Of a stretch of DNA of 64,000 nucleotides, positions 1 to 11,826 are shown piece after piece. A program made the translations under genes and the position numbers. The DNA lies in the NCBI RefSeq assembly GCF_028583425.1, contig NC_072798.1:8868501-8932500 (forward strand). The letters are read 5' to 3'. The notes below the pieces were generated by a model, which made no database searches, was not told the DNA's origin, and saw only the letters and a program-made list of their open reading frames with translations. The stretch is from Eublepharis macularius (Eukaryota; Chordata; Lepidosauria; Squamata; Eublepharidae). The number at the start of each line of letters is the position of its first letter. The first letter of the stretch is position 1.

Positions 1-265
1 TCCAGGGCATATAACTGTGAATGGCGCTGTTCAGAAGCATGTGAGATCTCCGATGAACAGCAATGGATCCGTTTCTTCAGCGATTTTTAAAAATGGATAT
101 ATATGAAGGTGCTCTGTCTGTGTGAATCCGGGCTGCTGGCTTTCCAAGGTCTCCAACAAAGATCTTCCCCAATAATAGACACCCTTGTTTGTAGACCGTT
201 GGGAGTCTACCTGGAACCCTCCACATACAACACATGTTTACAACTGCTAGGCTATCACCTCTGCT
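1..265. other. Nothing recognised
   Basis: No gene, RNA or repeat was identified. The same holds for the longer gaps 3440-4119, 5081-5639, 5831-6755, 13200-13830, 14371-15410, 17838-18208 and 19815-20784 (3' flank and last intron). Confidence 0.5.
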
Positions 266-398
266 AGGGTTGCCAATTCTTGGATGGGAAATTCCTGGAG
301 ATCTGGGGTAGCTTGAGGATGGGGGAGTTTGGAGAAGGGAAAGGCCTCAGCTGTGGAATGAGGTCATAGAGTCCACCCAAGCTGCCATTTTCTCCAGG
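266..398 (+). mobile_element. AGGGTTGCCA-type element, truncated
   Basis: First copy of the commonest repeat here. Full copies are 200-230 bp, begin AGGGTTGCCAACTCCAG, contain TAGCCATTTTCTCCAGG and GGAGATCAGTTGTAATTCC, and end GGAGGTTGGCAACCCT, so the ends are inverted repeats. Superfamily not determined. This copy breaks off at CTCCAGG. Confidence 0.7.
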
Positions 399-400
399 AT

Positions 401-482
401 TGGAGTCCAGTGGCACCTTGGGGACCAACACAATTTTCAGAGTGTAAGCTTTTGAGAGGCAGAGCTCCCTTCTTTCAGACAC
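401..482 (+). repeat. Half copy of the TAGCACC palindromic repeat
   Basis: Reads GGAGTCCAGTGGCACCTTGG through TTTTGAGAGGCAGAGCTC, the left arm of the palindromic family described at 22239-22455. Confidence 0.65.
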
Positions 483-685
483 GAGACAGGGAATTTATTT
501 GTCACCTTTCTGACATGATGTGTTCCGCTTCATCAAAATGGCGGCATCATTTCCCTCAAAGCAGAACTTGGGAAGTCATTTAGGGATGAGGGTTGTACAT
601 CTGTAAGGTTCTGCTTAATCAATGAGAGAGTTAAGTGACTTCTGAGAAGACAATGACCGTTCTCAGGGGGAAATTAGAACAGCAG

Positions 686-846
686 GATTTGAGTCCAGTG
701 GCACCTTAGAGACCAACAAGATTTTCAGGGTGTAAGTTTTTGAGAGTCAGAGCTTGGCTCTGGTGTCTGAAGAAGGGAGCTCTGACTCTCGAAAGCGTAC
801 AACCTGAAAATCTTGTTGGTCTCTAAGGTGCCACTGGATTCAAATC
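686..846. repeat. TAGCACC palindromic repeat, full hairpin
   Basis: Begins TTGAGTCCAGTGGCACCTTA and ends as its near-perfect inverse, TAAGGTGCCACTGGATTCAA, with about 75-bp arms. Confidence 0.8.
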
Positions 847-849
847 CTG

Positions 850-1077
850 GGCTGTTTTCACACTACTAACCTGCTTCCGTAAAATTGCGAAACCTCGTGG
901 AAAAAATGCAGAAGCAAACATGATTTGCTTCTCCAGCATTTTATCCTCACAACTACCCTGTGAGGTAGGATGGGGTCGTGAAAATGTCGCGCAAAACACG
1001 AGAAGATGCTATCTTCCACATTTTTTGCACGACGTTTCACAACGTTATGGAAGCAGGTTAGTAGTGTGAAAACAGCC
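850..1077. mobile_element. Hairpin MITE, GGCYGTTTYCACAC termini
   Basis: Starts GGCTGTTTTCACACTACTAA and ends as the inverse. Flanked by CTG at 847-849 and 1078-1080. The loop holds a SINE-like fragment (TCACAACTACCCTGTGAGG). Confidence 0.75.
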
Positions 1078-1110
1078 CTGCTGTTTTACTGCAGACCAAC
1101 ACACCTAAAA

Positions 1111-1198
1111 CCATTTTCTCCAGGGGACCTGATCTCTGTAGCCTGAAACACAGTTATAGTTCTGGGAGAACTCCAGCCCCCACCTGGCCTGGAGGTTG
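1111..1198 (+). mobile_element. AGGGTTGCCA-type element, 3' fragment
   Basis: Only the right part is present, from ATTTTCTCCAGGGGACCTG to the GGAGGTTG end. Confidence 0.6.
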
Positions 1199-1469
1199 AT
1201 CCCTTTTCTCTCCTCATGGCGGTTTTGAAACTTCTTGAAGTGTGCTGTACCTTTCGGGGAACTGCTCACAGTTACCTGTCCACAGCATAAAATGCAAGTC
1301 TCTGACATCTGTTAGCAAGGAATGAGTCTAGAGTTCTTTTTTTTCATTTTTAGTATTTATAAATATATATCCTTTCTGAGCAAGAGGTGATGGCTGGTTT
1401 ACACATTAGGCGGAGGCAACTCTAATTTAACACTGAGCCTTCTCGCCCAATAGGGTTGCTAGAAACATG

Positions 1470-1735
1470 TAGGAAAAAATGCACCTGTCCCTTTAATAGC
1501 AGCATAATGTGTGAAAAACGGACAGCCGAAGATTTTCATGGCATGGAGATAAATAATATTGCCTAATAAACAAAAACCCATTAAGCTTCTATTAAAGGGA
1601 CAGGAAGACATTAGAGAGTAGCAGAGAGATCCTACAGATCCAAATTCTGGGACAGATATAATGTGGCTTTTGAGGAAGCAAATAGTGCGAAATGGGATTA
1701 AAGCCTCAGGCAGCCAGCCCGTTGCCAACTCCAGC
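1470..1735. repeat. Repeat with CTGTCCCTTTAATAG inverted ends
   Basis: ACCTGTCCCTTTAATAGCAG near the left is matched by TATTAAAGGGACAGG in the middle. It looks like a dispersed palindromic repeat; family not recognised. Confidence 0.45.
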
Positions 1736-1931
1736 CAGGAGCTTTATTTGTATTGACTCACTGGCTTTTTGTTTGTACATGGTGCCTTTAACGTGGGTTC
1801 TGAAGGTATAGAACCAATGAAGTCATATCATTGTGTTTGTGGCTTCTTGGACTTTTTTGTTTGTGCAGTCTTATAGATGCGACTGGACTCTTGCTCTTTT
1901 CTACTGCTACAGACAGACTAACATGGCTACC

Positions 1932-2336
1932 CAGGGCTTTTTTAGGGGGGGGGAAGAGGTGGTTGAACTCACTGGTTTGCCAGCACAGGGGGCAACTCTT
2001 GGCGGGAGGTGGTGCCCCTGGTACCACATGTGCACACACAAAGTGCACGCATGCTCCCAGGCCCACACAATGATGTCACTTTGGGTCAGCTGGAACAAGG
2101 GGGGAGTTTTTAAAAGTTTAAATTGCCCTGGGCGAAAATGGTCACTTGACCAGTGGACCTGCCCTCTGATCTCCAGACAGAGGGGAGTTGAGATTGCCCT
2201 CCGTGCTGCTGGGCACGGAGGGCAATCTAAACTCCCCTCTGTGTGGAGATCAGGGGGCGGGGCCACCAGCCATGTGACCATTTTCAAGAGGTGCCGGAAT
2301 TCTGTTCCACCGCGTTTCAGTTGAAAAAAAGCCCTG
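1932..2336. mobile_element. Non-autonomous hAT element (CAGGGCTTTTTT family)
   Basis: Starts CAGGGCTTTTTT and ends GAAAAAAAGCCCTG. Flanked by 8-bp duplications TGGCTACC (1924-1931) and CGGCTACC (2337-2344), the hAT signature. The centre is a long hairpin, GATCTCCAGACAGAGGGGAG and its inverse. Nine members of this family occur here. Confidence 0.85.
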
Positions 2337-2481
2337 CGGCTACCCATCTTAATTGAATATGTAATAATGATGAAAGCAATATTGTAGCTGTAAAATAGAT
2401 TAGTTAGGAAATTTGAAAGCTAAAATATTGAATATAACTGTACCCCAATATAAGTAAGCACCATCGTATTTCATAGACAGT

Positions 2482-2655
2482 GGCCGTTTCCACACTACTT
2501 ACCTTCATCCGGAACGCCATGGAACGTCGTGAAAAAAACACGGAAGATAGTGTCTTCTTGTGCGAGTTTTGCGTGATGTCGCAAAACTTGCGACATCAGT
2601 TTTTTTGCGATGTTCTGTGGCGTTCCGGATGAAGGTAAGTAGTGTAGAAATGGCT
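2482..2655. mobile_element. Hairpin MITE, GGCCGTTTCCACAC termini
   Basis: Begins GGCCGTTTCCACACTACTTA, ends as the inverse, and is flanked by AGT on both sides (2479-2481, 2656-2658). Stem sequence CTTCATCCGGAACGCCA pairs across the element. Confidence 0.85.
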
Positions 2656-2904
2656 AGTGTCTTAAAAATTTAATGTAAAGGATGTTGGGAAGAAATATTT
2701 TTTGTTTTGTATACTTTGTCATATATAATTATTTCTGGTTTATACAATTATGTTATATAATCCCTTTTTTCCTTTCTGTATCTCCCCTATTCTATCACTC
2801 TGTTTTTCAATCGATATGTATGAATATATTTTTAAAAAGAGTCAGAGCTCACTTCAGAAGATACGGCCGGCCGCAGGCGCCAAAAACCCTGGCGCTGCTG
2901 CTGC

Positions 2905-3034
2905 TTGAACGGCAAGCGAACAGACTCCCATGTATTCCTCCCTGTTCACTTGCGCTCCACTCGATCACTACGTGATCAGGGCGGAATACATGTGAGTCTG
3001 TTCGCATTCAAGTGTCATTCTTCACTTGTAGCTT
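2905..3034. mobile_element. GCCAAGCTACAAGTGA-type hairpin MITE, partial
   Basis: Contains CATGTATTCCTCCCTGTTCA and its inverse, and ends CACTTGTAGCTTGGCCC. The left end is degraded. Confidence 0.6.
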
Positions 3035-3355
3035 GGCCCATAGTGTAGAGCTTTGCCTAAATACAAGTTATTCTTTATGGTAGAGCACTGTTCTGCAAAC
3101 ATGGACCTGGGCACACTTTCTCATTCTTGAGCGCCCTCTAGTGTCTTCAGTCCTACAGACGCCCAACTTGTGGGTTGAAGAAAATAAGCGGGTAAAGCAA
3201 AAAGATTAGTCAAGCCCGTTTTTTACCTTTCGCTCTCTGCTCGTTGCCAACTTGTCAAACTGATTCTAGGGTTTCTGATTGTGTAGCACAATTGTGGCAG
3301 TGAGATCCAAAGATTATTGATAAAAACATGCGCATCAAATGACTATGTAGCAGAG

Positions 3356-3440
3356 CACGATTCAGGCCCAGTAGCACCTTAAAGACCAACTTCTTTAAGG
3401 TGCTGTAGGATCCGAAGCTTGTGCTTCTACTGAAGACAAA
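3356..3440. repeat. TAGCACC palindromic repeat, internally deleted
   Basis: CCCAGTAGCACCTTAAAGAC is followed after a few bases by its inverse TTTAAGGTGCTG; most of both arms is missing. Confidence 0.55.
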
Positions 3441-4119
3441 CATAGCTGTCCTTCTGAAACTATGTAACAAAGATATATAAGTAAAAGGGATTTTCCTTGG
3501 ATGGAAAAGAAAAGTTTACTTGTGGTTAAAAAGTGGTTTTTCATGGTACCAGAGGCATAATTTCTTACATCTTTCCTCTTTTGACCATGTGCAGAATTGA
3601 TTTCTGAATTAAAAAAGTAGCTCCACTTTGTCTAGCATTTTCTGTTTCCTACAGTGGCCAGTTGGATACAAGGCGTGGAGACACAGACGGTAGCATCTCT
3701 CCAGCATGGCGCACTCAAATGTACATTACCTCTGACCATGGAAGTGTCATGGCGAACAACTGCTGAAACAACGAGGCGTCATGAATTCAAAAGCAATTTA
3801 AGCTAGCAACCATGACCACTGCTTGTGTCATGAAATCTTTGCTTCAAAGAAGCTGGGTGGAGAATTCCCTTTGTTAGTCCTGAATCTATAGTTGATTGGC
3901 TTCATTGGGTAATCCTGAGTTATCTATCATGTCATAAACCTCTATCTGTTCCCCCCCTTAGGTGCCTTTTTTCCTAAACTAACCGCCCCCCCCCCAATGC
4001 TCCTTGAGAATATGCTTTAGCCCCATTACTATTTCTTTACTATTTCCTTACTACATTATTATTTCCCTTTCTTTGTTGTCTGTGAAAGCTGATAAATTTA
4101 GGTTAGCTTTAGAGAGTTA

Positions 4120-4335
4120 ATGTTATCTAGTGGTTTGAGTCTAAAAGACTGGGAGACTGAGATTCAAATTCCCACCCTGGCATGGAAATTCACCGGGTGA
4201 CTTTGGGTCAGTGTATCCTACCTCACAGGGCTGTTGTGAGAATAAAATAAAGGAGAGAAGAATAAAGCTGTAAGCTATTTTGGGCCCCTTTGAGGAGAAA
4301 ATTAGGGTATAGATATATAAATGAATAAATTAATG
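4120..4335 (+). mobile_element. tRNA-derived SINE
   Basis: Degraded A box near CTAGTGGTTTGAG, then CCTACCTCACAGGGCTGTTG and a tail GGGTATAGATATATAAATG. This is a lizard SINE body with a GGGTATAAAT-type end. Confidence 0.7.
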
Positions 4336-4342
4336 AAACAGA

Positions 4343-4392
4343 TTCTTTCTTCCTTTCTTTCTTTCTTTCTTCCCCTTCCCCTTCCCCTTCCC
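4343..4392 (+). repeat. Pyrimidine-rich simple repeat
   Basis: TTTC/TTCC units followed by CCCCTT units, ending at the hAT element at 4393. Confidence 0.85.
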
Positions 4393-4700
4393 CAGGGCTT
4401 TTCTTCAGCGGGAACGTGGTGGAATGGAGTTCCGGCACCTCTTAAAAATGGTCACATGGCTGGTGGCCCCGCCCCCTGATCTCCAGGCAGAGGGGAGTTT
4501 AGATTGCCCTCCGCGCTGCCGAGTGGTGCGGAGGGCAATCTAAACTCCTCTCTGTCTGGAGATCAGGGGGTGGGGCCACCAGCCATGTGACCATTTTCGC
4601 CGAGGGAAATTTAAACTTTAAAAAACTCCCCCCTTGTTCCAGCTGACCCAAAGTTCCACCACTGAGTACCACCACCTCTTTTCCCAGAAAAAAAGCCCTG
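4393..4700. mobile_element. Non-autonomous hAT element (CAGGGCTTTTTT family)
   Basis: CAGGGCTTTTCTTCAGCGGG to AAAAAAAGCCCTG, with the central hairpin. It sits in pyrimidine-rich DNA, so the target duplication (CCCTTCCC/CCTCTCCC) is unclear. Confidence 0.8.
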
Positions 4701-4865
4701 CCTCTCCCTTTCCCTTTCACAAATATTTGCTTACCTGACCCTGAGCTACAAATAAACAAAAGGGGGTGCTTTAGATTCTTCCCAAACTGGGCACATTGAA
4801 GCATGATTGATTTCAAATGGGGAGCACCGAGCACTTGATGAGCTCACATGCTCTCTGGGCAGCGG

Positions 4866-5080
4866 AGATGCCAACTCTGGCTGGGGAACGAGTGACGATT
4901 TGGTGGCGATACCTGAGGATGGCAGAGACTGGAAAGAGTAGGGAGCTCAGTGGAGATACTGTTCCGCACAGTCCCTCCTCTTCTGCTGCTGTTTCCTCCA
5001 GGAGAACTGATCTCTGTCGTCTGGAGATCAGTTGTAATTCCAGGAGATCTCCAGGCCCTGCCCGGCGGTTGCCAGCCCTA
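4866..5080 (+). mobile_element. AGGGTTGCCA-type element
   Basis: Near-complete copy ending GGCGGTTGCCAGCCCTA; the left end is degraded. Confidence 0.65.
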
Positions 5081-5639
5081 CCGGGCAGAAGCCCCCGCCT
5101 GCTTTGGTTCCTGACAGCTGCCACTTTGGCAAGGGCAACTGCGCACACAGAGCTCTTTCCATCCTTTGGTGGCTCATTGTTCCAAACCTTTGCTGAAGTA
5201 AGCGTCGGGGGCAACAACAATAGCATGCAGCCTGTTTAAAGCCGGGCAGCTTAACTGCCACGTTATTATTTTGATTTCAGAGCATTTTGTGTTCAAACAG
5301 CCTTGTGACTTGGTCATCAGAAAAGGCCCTAGTCACAGTGCCCTCGGTGCCAAGTCCCCAGCTTGCCAAATGGGCGGTCTTGGTTGGCATGAGAAAGAGG
5401 CAATGCGGGGGGGGGGGGGGAATCAAAGCTAGGCAACATGGCCATGAAAATGAGTGCGGGGAGGTCAGAGCAGCTTTCCTGCAAGTGAAGGCTAAACTGT
5501 TTGGGGTTTTTTAGTTCAGAAAATATGGAGGGAGGCACGGTACTCCTGTTTTATAAGCCAGATAGACTGCTTTCTCCCTGGAGCAAGATTGCCAGCCGCA
5601 GACTACCAGGAGGTATTGTGAGGCAAGGACAGGTGTGCT

Positions 5640-5830
5640 GGCATCGTGCACAATCTGGCAAAAAATTGGAAATAACATCATTACATTGGGGTGACCCTCT
5701 AGGATTCACCCAGAGCTCCATGGTTAAACCGTAGAATTTTGGGTGACTCCTAGACTGCCATGCTGACGTAATGATGTCAGTTCTAGTTTTTCACTGGAAG
5801 TGATGTTGTACAGTGGCACAATGCCCATTC
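5640..5830. repeat. TGACATCA / TAGAGTTTTGG palindromic repeat
   Basis: Degenerate hairpin around AGGATTCACCCAGAGCTCCA and TAGAATTTTGGGTGACTCC with ATGATGTCA motifs outside. Related copies: 13830-14075, 22655-23055, 32035-32260, 39990-40200, 53765-53945 and 59150-59475. Confidence 0.5.
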
Positions 5831-6755
5831 CACATCCATTTTTCTCCCATTGACTTCAGAAGCGCTGGTGGAGAACAGGGGACACCTCCGCTTGTTGCCT
5901 GCATTACTGTCTTTTAGATGTAGAGACAAACACTTCTCTTTATCTAGACTTTTCACTGAAAGAGTCCATCCTTGTTGAGCTGTTTTTGGGCTCTGCTTCT
6001 AGGCTGAGGGCTGTTTTATGGGTACTCTTTCAAGCTGTTGAATATTGTTTTAGTTATTGCTGGTTTTAATGTTGATCATTTTTATGTGTGTTGCTGTAAG
6101 CTGCAGGACAGACACAAGAAAGGGGTTCCTTTCACAAAACGTTGTTAACCTGTGGCATGCCCTGCCTCAAGATGTGACAATAGCTTAGGAAACTTTTTAA
6201 AATAAACCTTAACCTCCATTAATTTGTCCATTTGACAGTTGTTAGTCACGATAGTTCAACAGAGCCTCCATGTTCAATTGCAGTCTAACCCTGAGTATTA
6301 GCTGCTTGGGGAAAAACTACAAGGAACAGAGTTCCCTTCATGCCCCGTTTGTTAGCTCCTCAGAGATATCTTGCTGGCCATGGTTGGGAACCAGATGCTA
6401 CCCTCAATCTACTTTGGTCTGAGCCGACCAGGCGATGCATTTTTCGTTAGCAAAATGTTCAGGTGCTTTAATAAATAACATTAAAACTGGGGTGGGAGAC
6501 ATGGTGTAGCTCCATAAGAATGCCTGGATTAAGAACATTGTGTTCTTTGAATCATATTGGAACAGAAGATGCTCGGACATCATTATTTCTAATAAAGACT
6601 CCCAACTACAGTCACGATTCCCTGACACAAGGTCTGGTGATAGCCACTGGTTTTAAAATGAGATCGGGCAGATTATAAGAGAAGAAGTCTAACAATTGCT
6701 ATTAGCCATGACAGCTCAGTGAAACCTCCAGATTAAGAAGCAGTATATCTCTAGG

Positions 6756-6953
6756 CAGGGCTTTTTTTCTGGGAAAAGAGGTGGTGGAACTCAGTGGGTT
6801 GCCCTCAGAGAAAATGGTCACATGGCTGGTGGCCCCGCCCCCTGATCTCCAGACAGAGGGGAGTCTAGATTGCCCTCCAGGGCAATCTAGACTCCCTTCT
6901 GTCTGGAGATCAGGGGGCGGGGCCACCAGCCATGTGACCATTTTCAAGAGGTA
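6756..6953. mobile_element. Non-autonomous hAT element, right end lost
   Basis: CAGGGCTTTTTTTCTGGG start and complete central hairpin, then a break at TTTTCAAGAGGT before the right terminal repeat. Confidence 0.75.
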
Positions 6954-7255
6954 TCATGTACATGGGGGGGGGGGTCAACTGTGGTTTCCATGCCCTCCTT
7001 TTGGGTTTCCCAGGGACACCCCTTGGGGGGGGGGTAGGTGCAACGTAATGTTTTCATAACAAAAAAATCATGTTAGCTATTGTCAGAAACGGAGTGAAGT
7101 GAAATCCTGTCCTCAAGTCATCAGCACACACTCAAAGTGACTTACAATGTCAAAAGAAAAAACAGAGAAAATATCCATTCCCCCCCCCCCCAAAATGTGA
7201 AACAAGTTAACCAGCCAACAAATCTATCCGCCATCAATCCACAGGGTGGATTGGG

Positions 7256-7480
7256 GCGCAAAGCCAGTAGTAAGAGAGCCAATGTGGAGCCGGAGTAGGA
7301 TCTGGAACGCCCGGGTTCGATTCCCCACTCTGCTCTGGAGGCTTGCTGGGTGAGCTTGGGCCAACCACATCCTCTCAGCCTCACCTACCTCACAGGGTTG
7401 TTCTGAGGATAAAATGAAGGAAGAGAGAAGGCTGTAAGCCACTGAGGACAGTAAATAAATAAGAAAATAAGTAAATAAAT
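7256..7480 (+). mobile_element. tRNA-derived SINE
   Basis: Contains GGGTTCGATTCCCCACTCTG (good B box), TACCTCACAGGGTTGTTC and an AAATAAATAAG tail. Confidence 0.75.
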
Positions 7481-7859
7481 AGGGCCTATGTCTGTTACCC
7501 TACACAATAACCTCCTCCAAGAGGCTATATAATTCCATATTACAGCTTCAGCTAGCAAGTGCAGACCTTTATTTGTAAGACCTTTCGTTGAATTCCACTG
7601 AATGCAGTAAAAGTTCTGTCCCCCTGTTTTAAGACCATAACTGTTCAGTTCCATTTATTCAGCTAAACAGCCCATAGGCTATACACTCTAACAAAGTTTA
7701 AGAATTAAAAACAACGGTTAAAGAAAAGGTTGCCATGTCTACAATGCAGTTTTTACATACTACTCAGTAATAGTCTTAATTTTGAGGCATCAGAAATGTT
7801 TGAATGCCTCAGTAGCCATTTTTTAAAAATCTCTCTCTGTCTAGTTTGTGTTTCGGACT

Positions 7860-8087
7860 AGGGTAGCCAGCTCCAAGTTGGGAAATTCCTGGAGACCTGG
7901 GGAGTGAAACCTGGAGAAACCTGGAGAAAGTGGGGTTTGGGAAGGGAAAGGACCGTGGCATGGCATAATTCCATAAAGCCCACCCCCCAAAGTAGCCATT
8001 TTCTCCAGGTGAACTGATCTCTGTGGCCTGGAGACCAGTTGCAATTCCGGGAGACCTCCAGCCACTACCTGGAGGCTGGCAAACCTA
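7860..8087 (+). mobile_element. AGGGTTGCCA-type element, full length
   Basis: Subfamily with GTGAAACCTGGAGAAACCTG. Nearly the same as the copy at 63009-63234, which suggests recent common origin. Confidence 0.8.
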
Positions 8088-9300
8088 TTTTGGACAGTGA
8101 CAGAAGATATGGGATAGCAAGTCAACTTCAACCAAAGGGCAGTTGCAGAAGTGTTGATCCGATGGTTTCTTGAGGAAGCAGCCCTTCATTTGGGCTGTTG
8201 GCAATGCGTTGCAACATACAACCATGTATAACCACCTCAGTTTTGGGACTACTAGCATACTAAGGTAATGAAACTGGTCGAACTGGATAGGATATTTAAT
8301 TCCCACGTAGAGCAGGGAGCATTTTCGTGCCGCGTCCTTTAGAAGGGCGTCCCAGTCCTGCTTAATCAGCTTCTCTGTAAGTAGCTTGCGTCTTTCCCCA
8401 GTTAAAGCTCTTGGGTCCCATGGACCTAATTTGTTCATTTCTGTGTCCACAGTTTTATTCCACCTTAACCAGCAGCACTCTTGGGCTGCTCATTTAGAGA
8501 AGACTGAACGATCTTCCAAGTTTTGCAGCCTGTATTTGAAATTGACTATGGGCCAAGCTACAAGTTCCCCTGTTATTCTCTGTTCCCTTGCCACTCACTT
8601 GTGGAGAGCAAGTGAATGGCAAGTGAACGGGGAGGAATACACGTGAGTCTGTTCACTTGCCAGTGTCACTTGTCACTTGGCCCTGAGGCTTTCCAGATCA
8701 GTGTTGAACTTTTTGGAAGGCCCAATTCAAGTCGTATGACTGTGGAGGCTATACATGGTGGTAGAGCAAGTATTTTCCGGAAGAAAGTTAACTGGAACTT
8801 GTCAAGTTGTTCTATTGGGCCCAGGAACCAGATCGGGGAACCATATAATATGCATGGTATTACAAGAGCCTTGTAAAAGTACTGGTACATATTGAGCTCC
8901 TTGAATAAAGAAGAATTTCCTTAAAGCCAGTAGAGCTACGCCGATTTTCTGTGTACGATGTTGAATATGCTTGAAATTCGACTGGAAGACGACTCCTAGA
9001 TATCTCAATTTGTTGACCTGTTGTACTTCGTATGCACCGATTTTCCATTTGTTGTTTAATTGTTTTGTTGACTTTGAGAACACCACGATTTTGGATTTGA
9101 TAAGACCATAACAAGAATCCTTCTGGATCAGACCCGTGGACCAGTTTCCCTAGAAAACCTATAGTTGGGGGCACAGAGGCCAATGCCTTCCCAACAAGTA
9201 TTGAGGTACACTGCCCCTGAACATGGAGGTTCCGTATAGCCATTACGGCTAATAACCACTGATGGATCAATCCTCTAAGTTGTGTTTTAGATGTCCTTTT
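8088..9300 (-). mobile_element. Non-LTR retrotransposon (LINE), 3' part of ORF2, broken
   Basis: Minus-strand frames give pieces typical of a LINE reverse transcriptase C-terminal region: KWKIGAYEVQQVNKLRYLGV, YKALVIPCILYGSPIWFLG, then RLELGLPKSSTLIWKASG. A later frame holds a Cys/His-rich CNCPLVEVDLLSHIFCHCP. Frameshifts and a MITE at 8550-8685 show it is dead. About 9085-9290 carries a CR1-like fragment. Clade not assigned. Confidence 0.7.
8550..8685. mobile_element. GCCAAGCTACAAGTGA-type MITE inside a LINE
   Basis: GGGCCAAGCTACAAG at left and TCACTTGGCCC at right interrupt the LINE frame between WKASG and FKYRLQ, so this insertion is younger than the LINE copy. Confidence 0.7.
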
Positions 9301-9884
9301 TAAAATTGATAGTTTTTAGGGAGATTGAATGCCCCTTGGCTAGAAAAATGCCAAGGGAAATTCACAAATAAACAGAACAGCCCGTCTCTATTTGATAGGT
9401 AACACTGCCACCTAATGTCCAATTCTGAGAAATGCTCCTTTCATACCAAAGTGCAGGGCTGGTCCAGGAATAACAGAAAGGTTGGATGAAATTCTCAAAA
9501 GCACATCAGCGGGCAATGCAGCTTTTCTCTTGTACCAGTGAGAAGGCAAAAAGGGTAAGAGATCCAACTGTGCAAATTGTTTACAGAAGAGAACCCGAGA
9601 CGTCATGCAAAACAGAGAACAGAGATGCGGGAGAGGAAACCGTGATCAGATGGGTGAAAGGGGGGTACAGATGAGGGGAAATGGATACTTGGGTGGGCAA
9701 GGGAGGAAGTAGAGTCTGAATAAGAAGGAAGGGAACAGTGGCCAGCTTGGGGGACGGCATTTTTCATCATGCACAAATCCTCGTGGGTCCCCTCTTTATT
9801 TACGAAAACCCATCAGTCGTGATCTTTGTTAATGTGTTCCCAATGAGTTCAGCAGAACTCTTGAATTCCAGAGGGACCCAGCAT

Positions 9885-9984
9885 CTCTTCTTCTTCTTCT
9901 TCTTCTTCTTCTTCTTCTTCTTCTTCTTCTTCTTCTTCTTCTTCTTCTTCGTCATCGTCATCATCATCATCATCATCATCATCA
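9885..9984 (+). repeat. (CTT)n and (CAT)n compound microsatellite
   Basis: About 20 CTT units, then GTCATC and (ATC)n. The poly-Phe and poly-Lys reading frames here are artefacts. Confidence 0.95.
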
Positions 9985-10019
9985 ATTAATTAATTGATGA
10001 TGGTGATTGATTAATTAAA

Positions 10020-10130
10020 TTTATAGTCCCCCCTCCCCATGAACAGGCTCAGGGCGGATTACAACATAGAAATAATACAAATAAGTTACAATAAAAAGCA
10101 GTCAAATCACAGGTTCATACTCTAATTTCA
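10020..10130 (-). mobile_element. LINE/SINE 3' tail
   Basis: ATGAACAGGCTCAGGGCGGA with an A-rich continuation; inverse of the LINE end seen at 45838-45900. Confidence 0.5.
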
Positions 10131-10676
10131 GCGGCATAAAAGAGGCTCTACGGTCTCGCTTCTAATGCCCCAGGATGGGATTCCATTCATCCTTCCCCAC
10201 AACCCATAAAAGAAGGAGAGGGGGTGGAGATGTGAGACTGAGATTTCGTCTCTGGACAATGGCCCTGGCAATCAGTTCCCATTTCCGCACAACCAAGCAG
10301 CAATTGTGACTACCCTGGGACAGCTCTCTTCCTCTTGGGATGGTTTTCAGAAACCCCCAGCTGCCTGCTTGCCTTCCAGAGGAGAAGCTGTTCTCACACC
10401 TTTCAAAGGTGTCTTTTGACATGTGGCAGCCTCGGGGCCATTTCTCTGGCCAAGCCACCCAAGTGACCGGGGCAGCACAACGCAGAGGGGTGGGGGGGGG
10501 CGGTGCCTGCACTCTGCTTGCACCCAGCCAGTGTGGAAGAATGCTAGCAAAGAGGATACTGGTTCCTTAAGGGCCAGATCACAGATTATGTGTAACGTAA
10601 TTGCCGCAAATCTGTGCGCTCCTAACAGGAAATTCTGAAGTGCTGCAGAGGCCTGATTCAGTGCCTGTTACACTCA

Positions 10677-10863
10677 GAGCCAAGCTACAAGTGATGAATG
10701 ACGCTTGCCTGGCAAGTGAACAGACTCACCTGTATTCCTCCCTGTTCACTTGCTCTCCACTTGATCAAGTGGAGCGCAAGTGAATGACAAGTGAACACGG
10801 AGGAATACACATGAGTCTGTTCACTTGCCAGGCAAGTGTCATTCGTCACTTGTAGCTTGGTTC
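10677..10863. mobile_element. GCCAAGCTACAAGTGA-type hairpin MITE, full
   Basis: Perfect-looking hairpin with arms containing GACGCTTGCCTGGCAAGTGA. Flanked by TCA on both sides (10674-10676, 10864-10866). Confidence 0.8.
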
Positions 10864-11282
10864 TCATTCTGCAGTCATTCCATTGGCTGCCCATTAGTTA
10901 CCCTGGCCGTCACGTACAAAGCTGTTCATGGTATATCGCCAAGAAGCAATAATTCTTTTCTGCTAAAGGAATACGGAGGCAATAAACACAAGCGGTGAAG
11001 GAAAGTGGGCGGATTTTATTGAAATCTCTCTGACAGTTCACAGAAAAGAAATCAACATATTCTAAACAGAGAATGCACGCTTACGCCCTTTCTGCTGTTA
11101 GAAACCACCAAACCACAATGGGTGGGTCCCTGGAACTGGCCTCATAAAACTGCTCTGTGGTTTGAGCCTGGGCTGAGATTCCGTTTCCGGGGTCCGCCTG
11201 ATGCTACTAGAAGGGATGAAATCAAGTCTTGTCTTATCTGTCGAGATGGAAGGTTTTGCCAGTGTCCAGAAAAATAAGTTCT

Positions 11283-11640
11283 GGTTTGAAAGGTATGGTG
11301 TAGCTTGTTATTAGACTGATATGATGTAAGACTTTTCCCCAGAATTCTTCTATTTACTCACATTGACATCAGCAACATCCAAATGAGCCTACTTCTCCAC
11401 ATTTTTTCCAACTCAGTGGTGATTTAGCCAAGGAAATTCTGGATAATTTGGGGGGAGTAAGGTGCCATTGATGAATTATTTTATAGGCCTGCAATCTTGT
11501 GCTGATGACTGGATAGTTAAGTAGCTTTGATGCCCAGGTCCTTTCCCATTCTTCATTTGATACTGTAATTTTGACTGACAACAGAAGGGGCATAAGCATG
11601 CACTTGTTCTTTATAACTTGTTGATTTCCTTCCTGGGAAC
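11283..11640 (-). mobile_element. L1-like LINE fragment (ORF2 C-terminus)
   Basis: The minus strand encodes RLQAYKIIHQWHLTPPKLSR and SPLSWKKCGEVGSFGCC, the C-terminal sequence typical of vertebrate L1 ORF2. The fragment is short and broken. Confidence 0.75.
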
Positions 11641-11663
11641 CATCAGAGAGCTTTCAATAACAT

Positions 11664-11826
11664 TTAGTAAAGAGTCCAGTAGCACCTTTAAGACTAACCA
11701 ACTTTATTGTAGCATAAGCTTTTGAGAACCACAGCTCTCTTTGTCAGATGAGGGCAAGCATCTGACAAAGAGAGCTGTGCTCTTTACTATTTTGCAGCTA
11801 CAGACTGACACGGCTAAATCCTCTGG
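11664..11826. mobile_element. TAGCACC palindromic repeat with 11-bp duplication
   Basis: Runs TAGTAAAGAGTCCAGTAGC to AAATCCTCTGG. Flanked by identical TTCAATAACAT at 11653-11663 and 11827-11837. Confidence 0.8.

Noticed and set aside
1833..2347. Frames of 146-163 codons on both strands
   Set aside because: They overlap a hAT hairpin; the strand symmetry explains both.
9738..9989. Frames rich in poly-Phe, poly-Lys or poly-Met
   Set aside because: Products of a CTT/CAT microsatellite.
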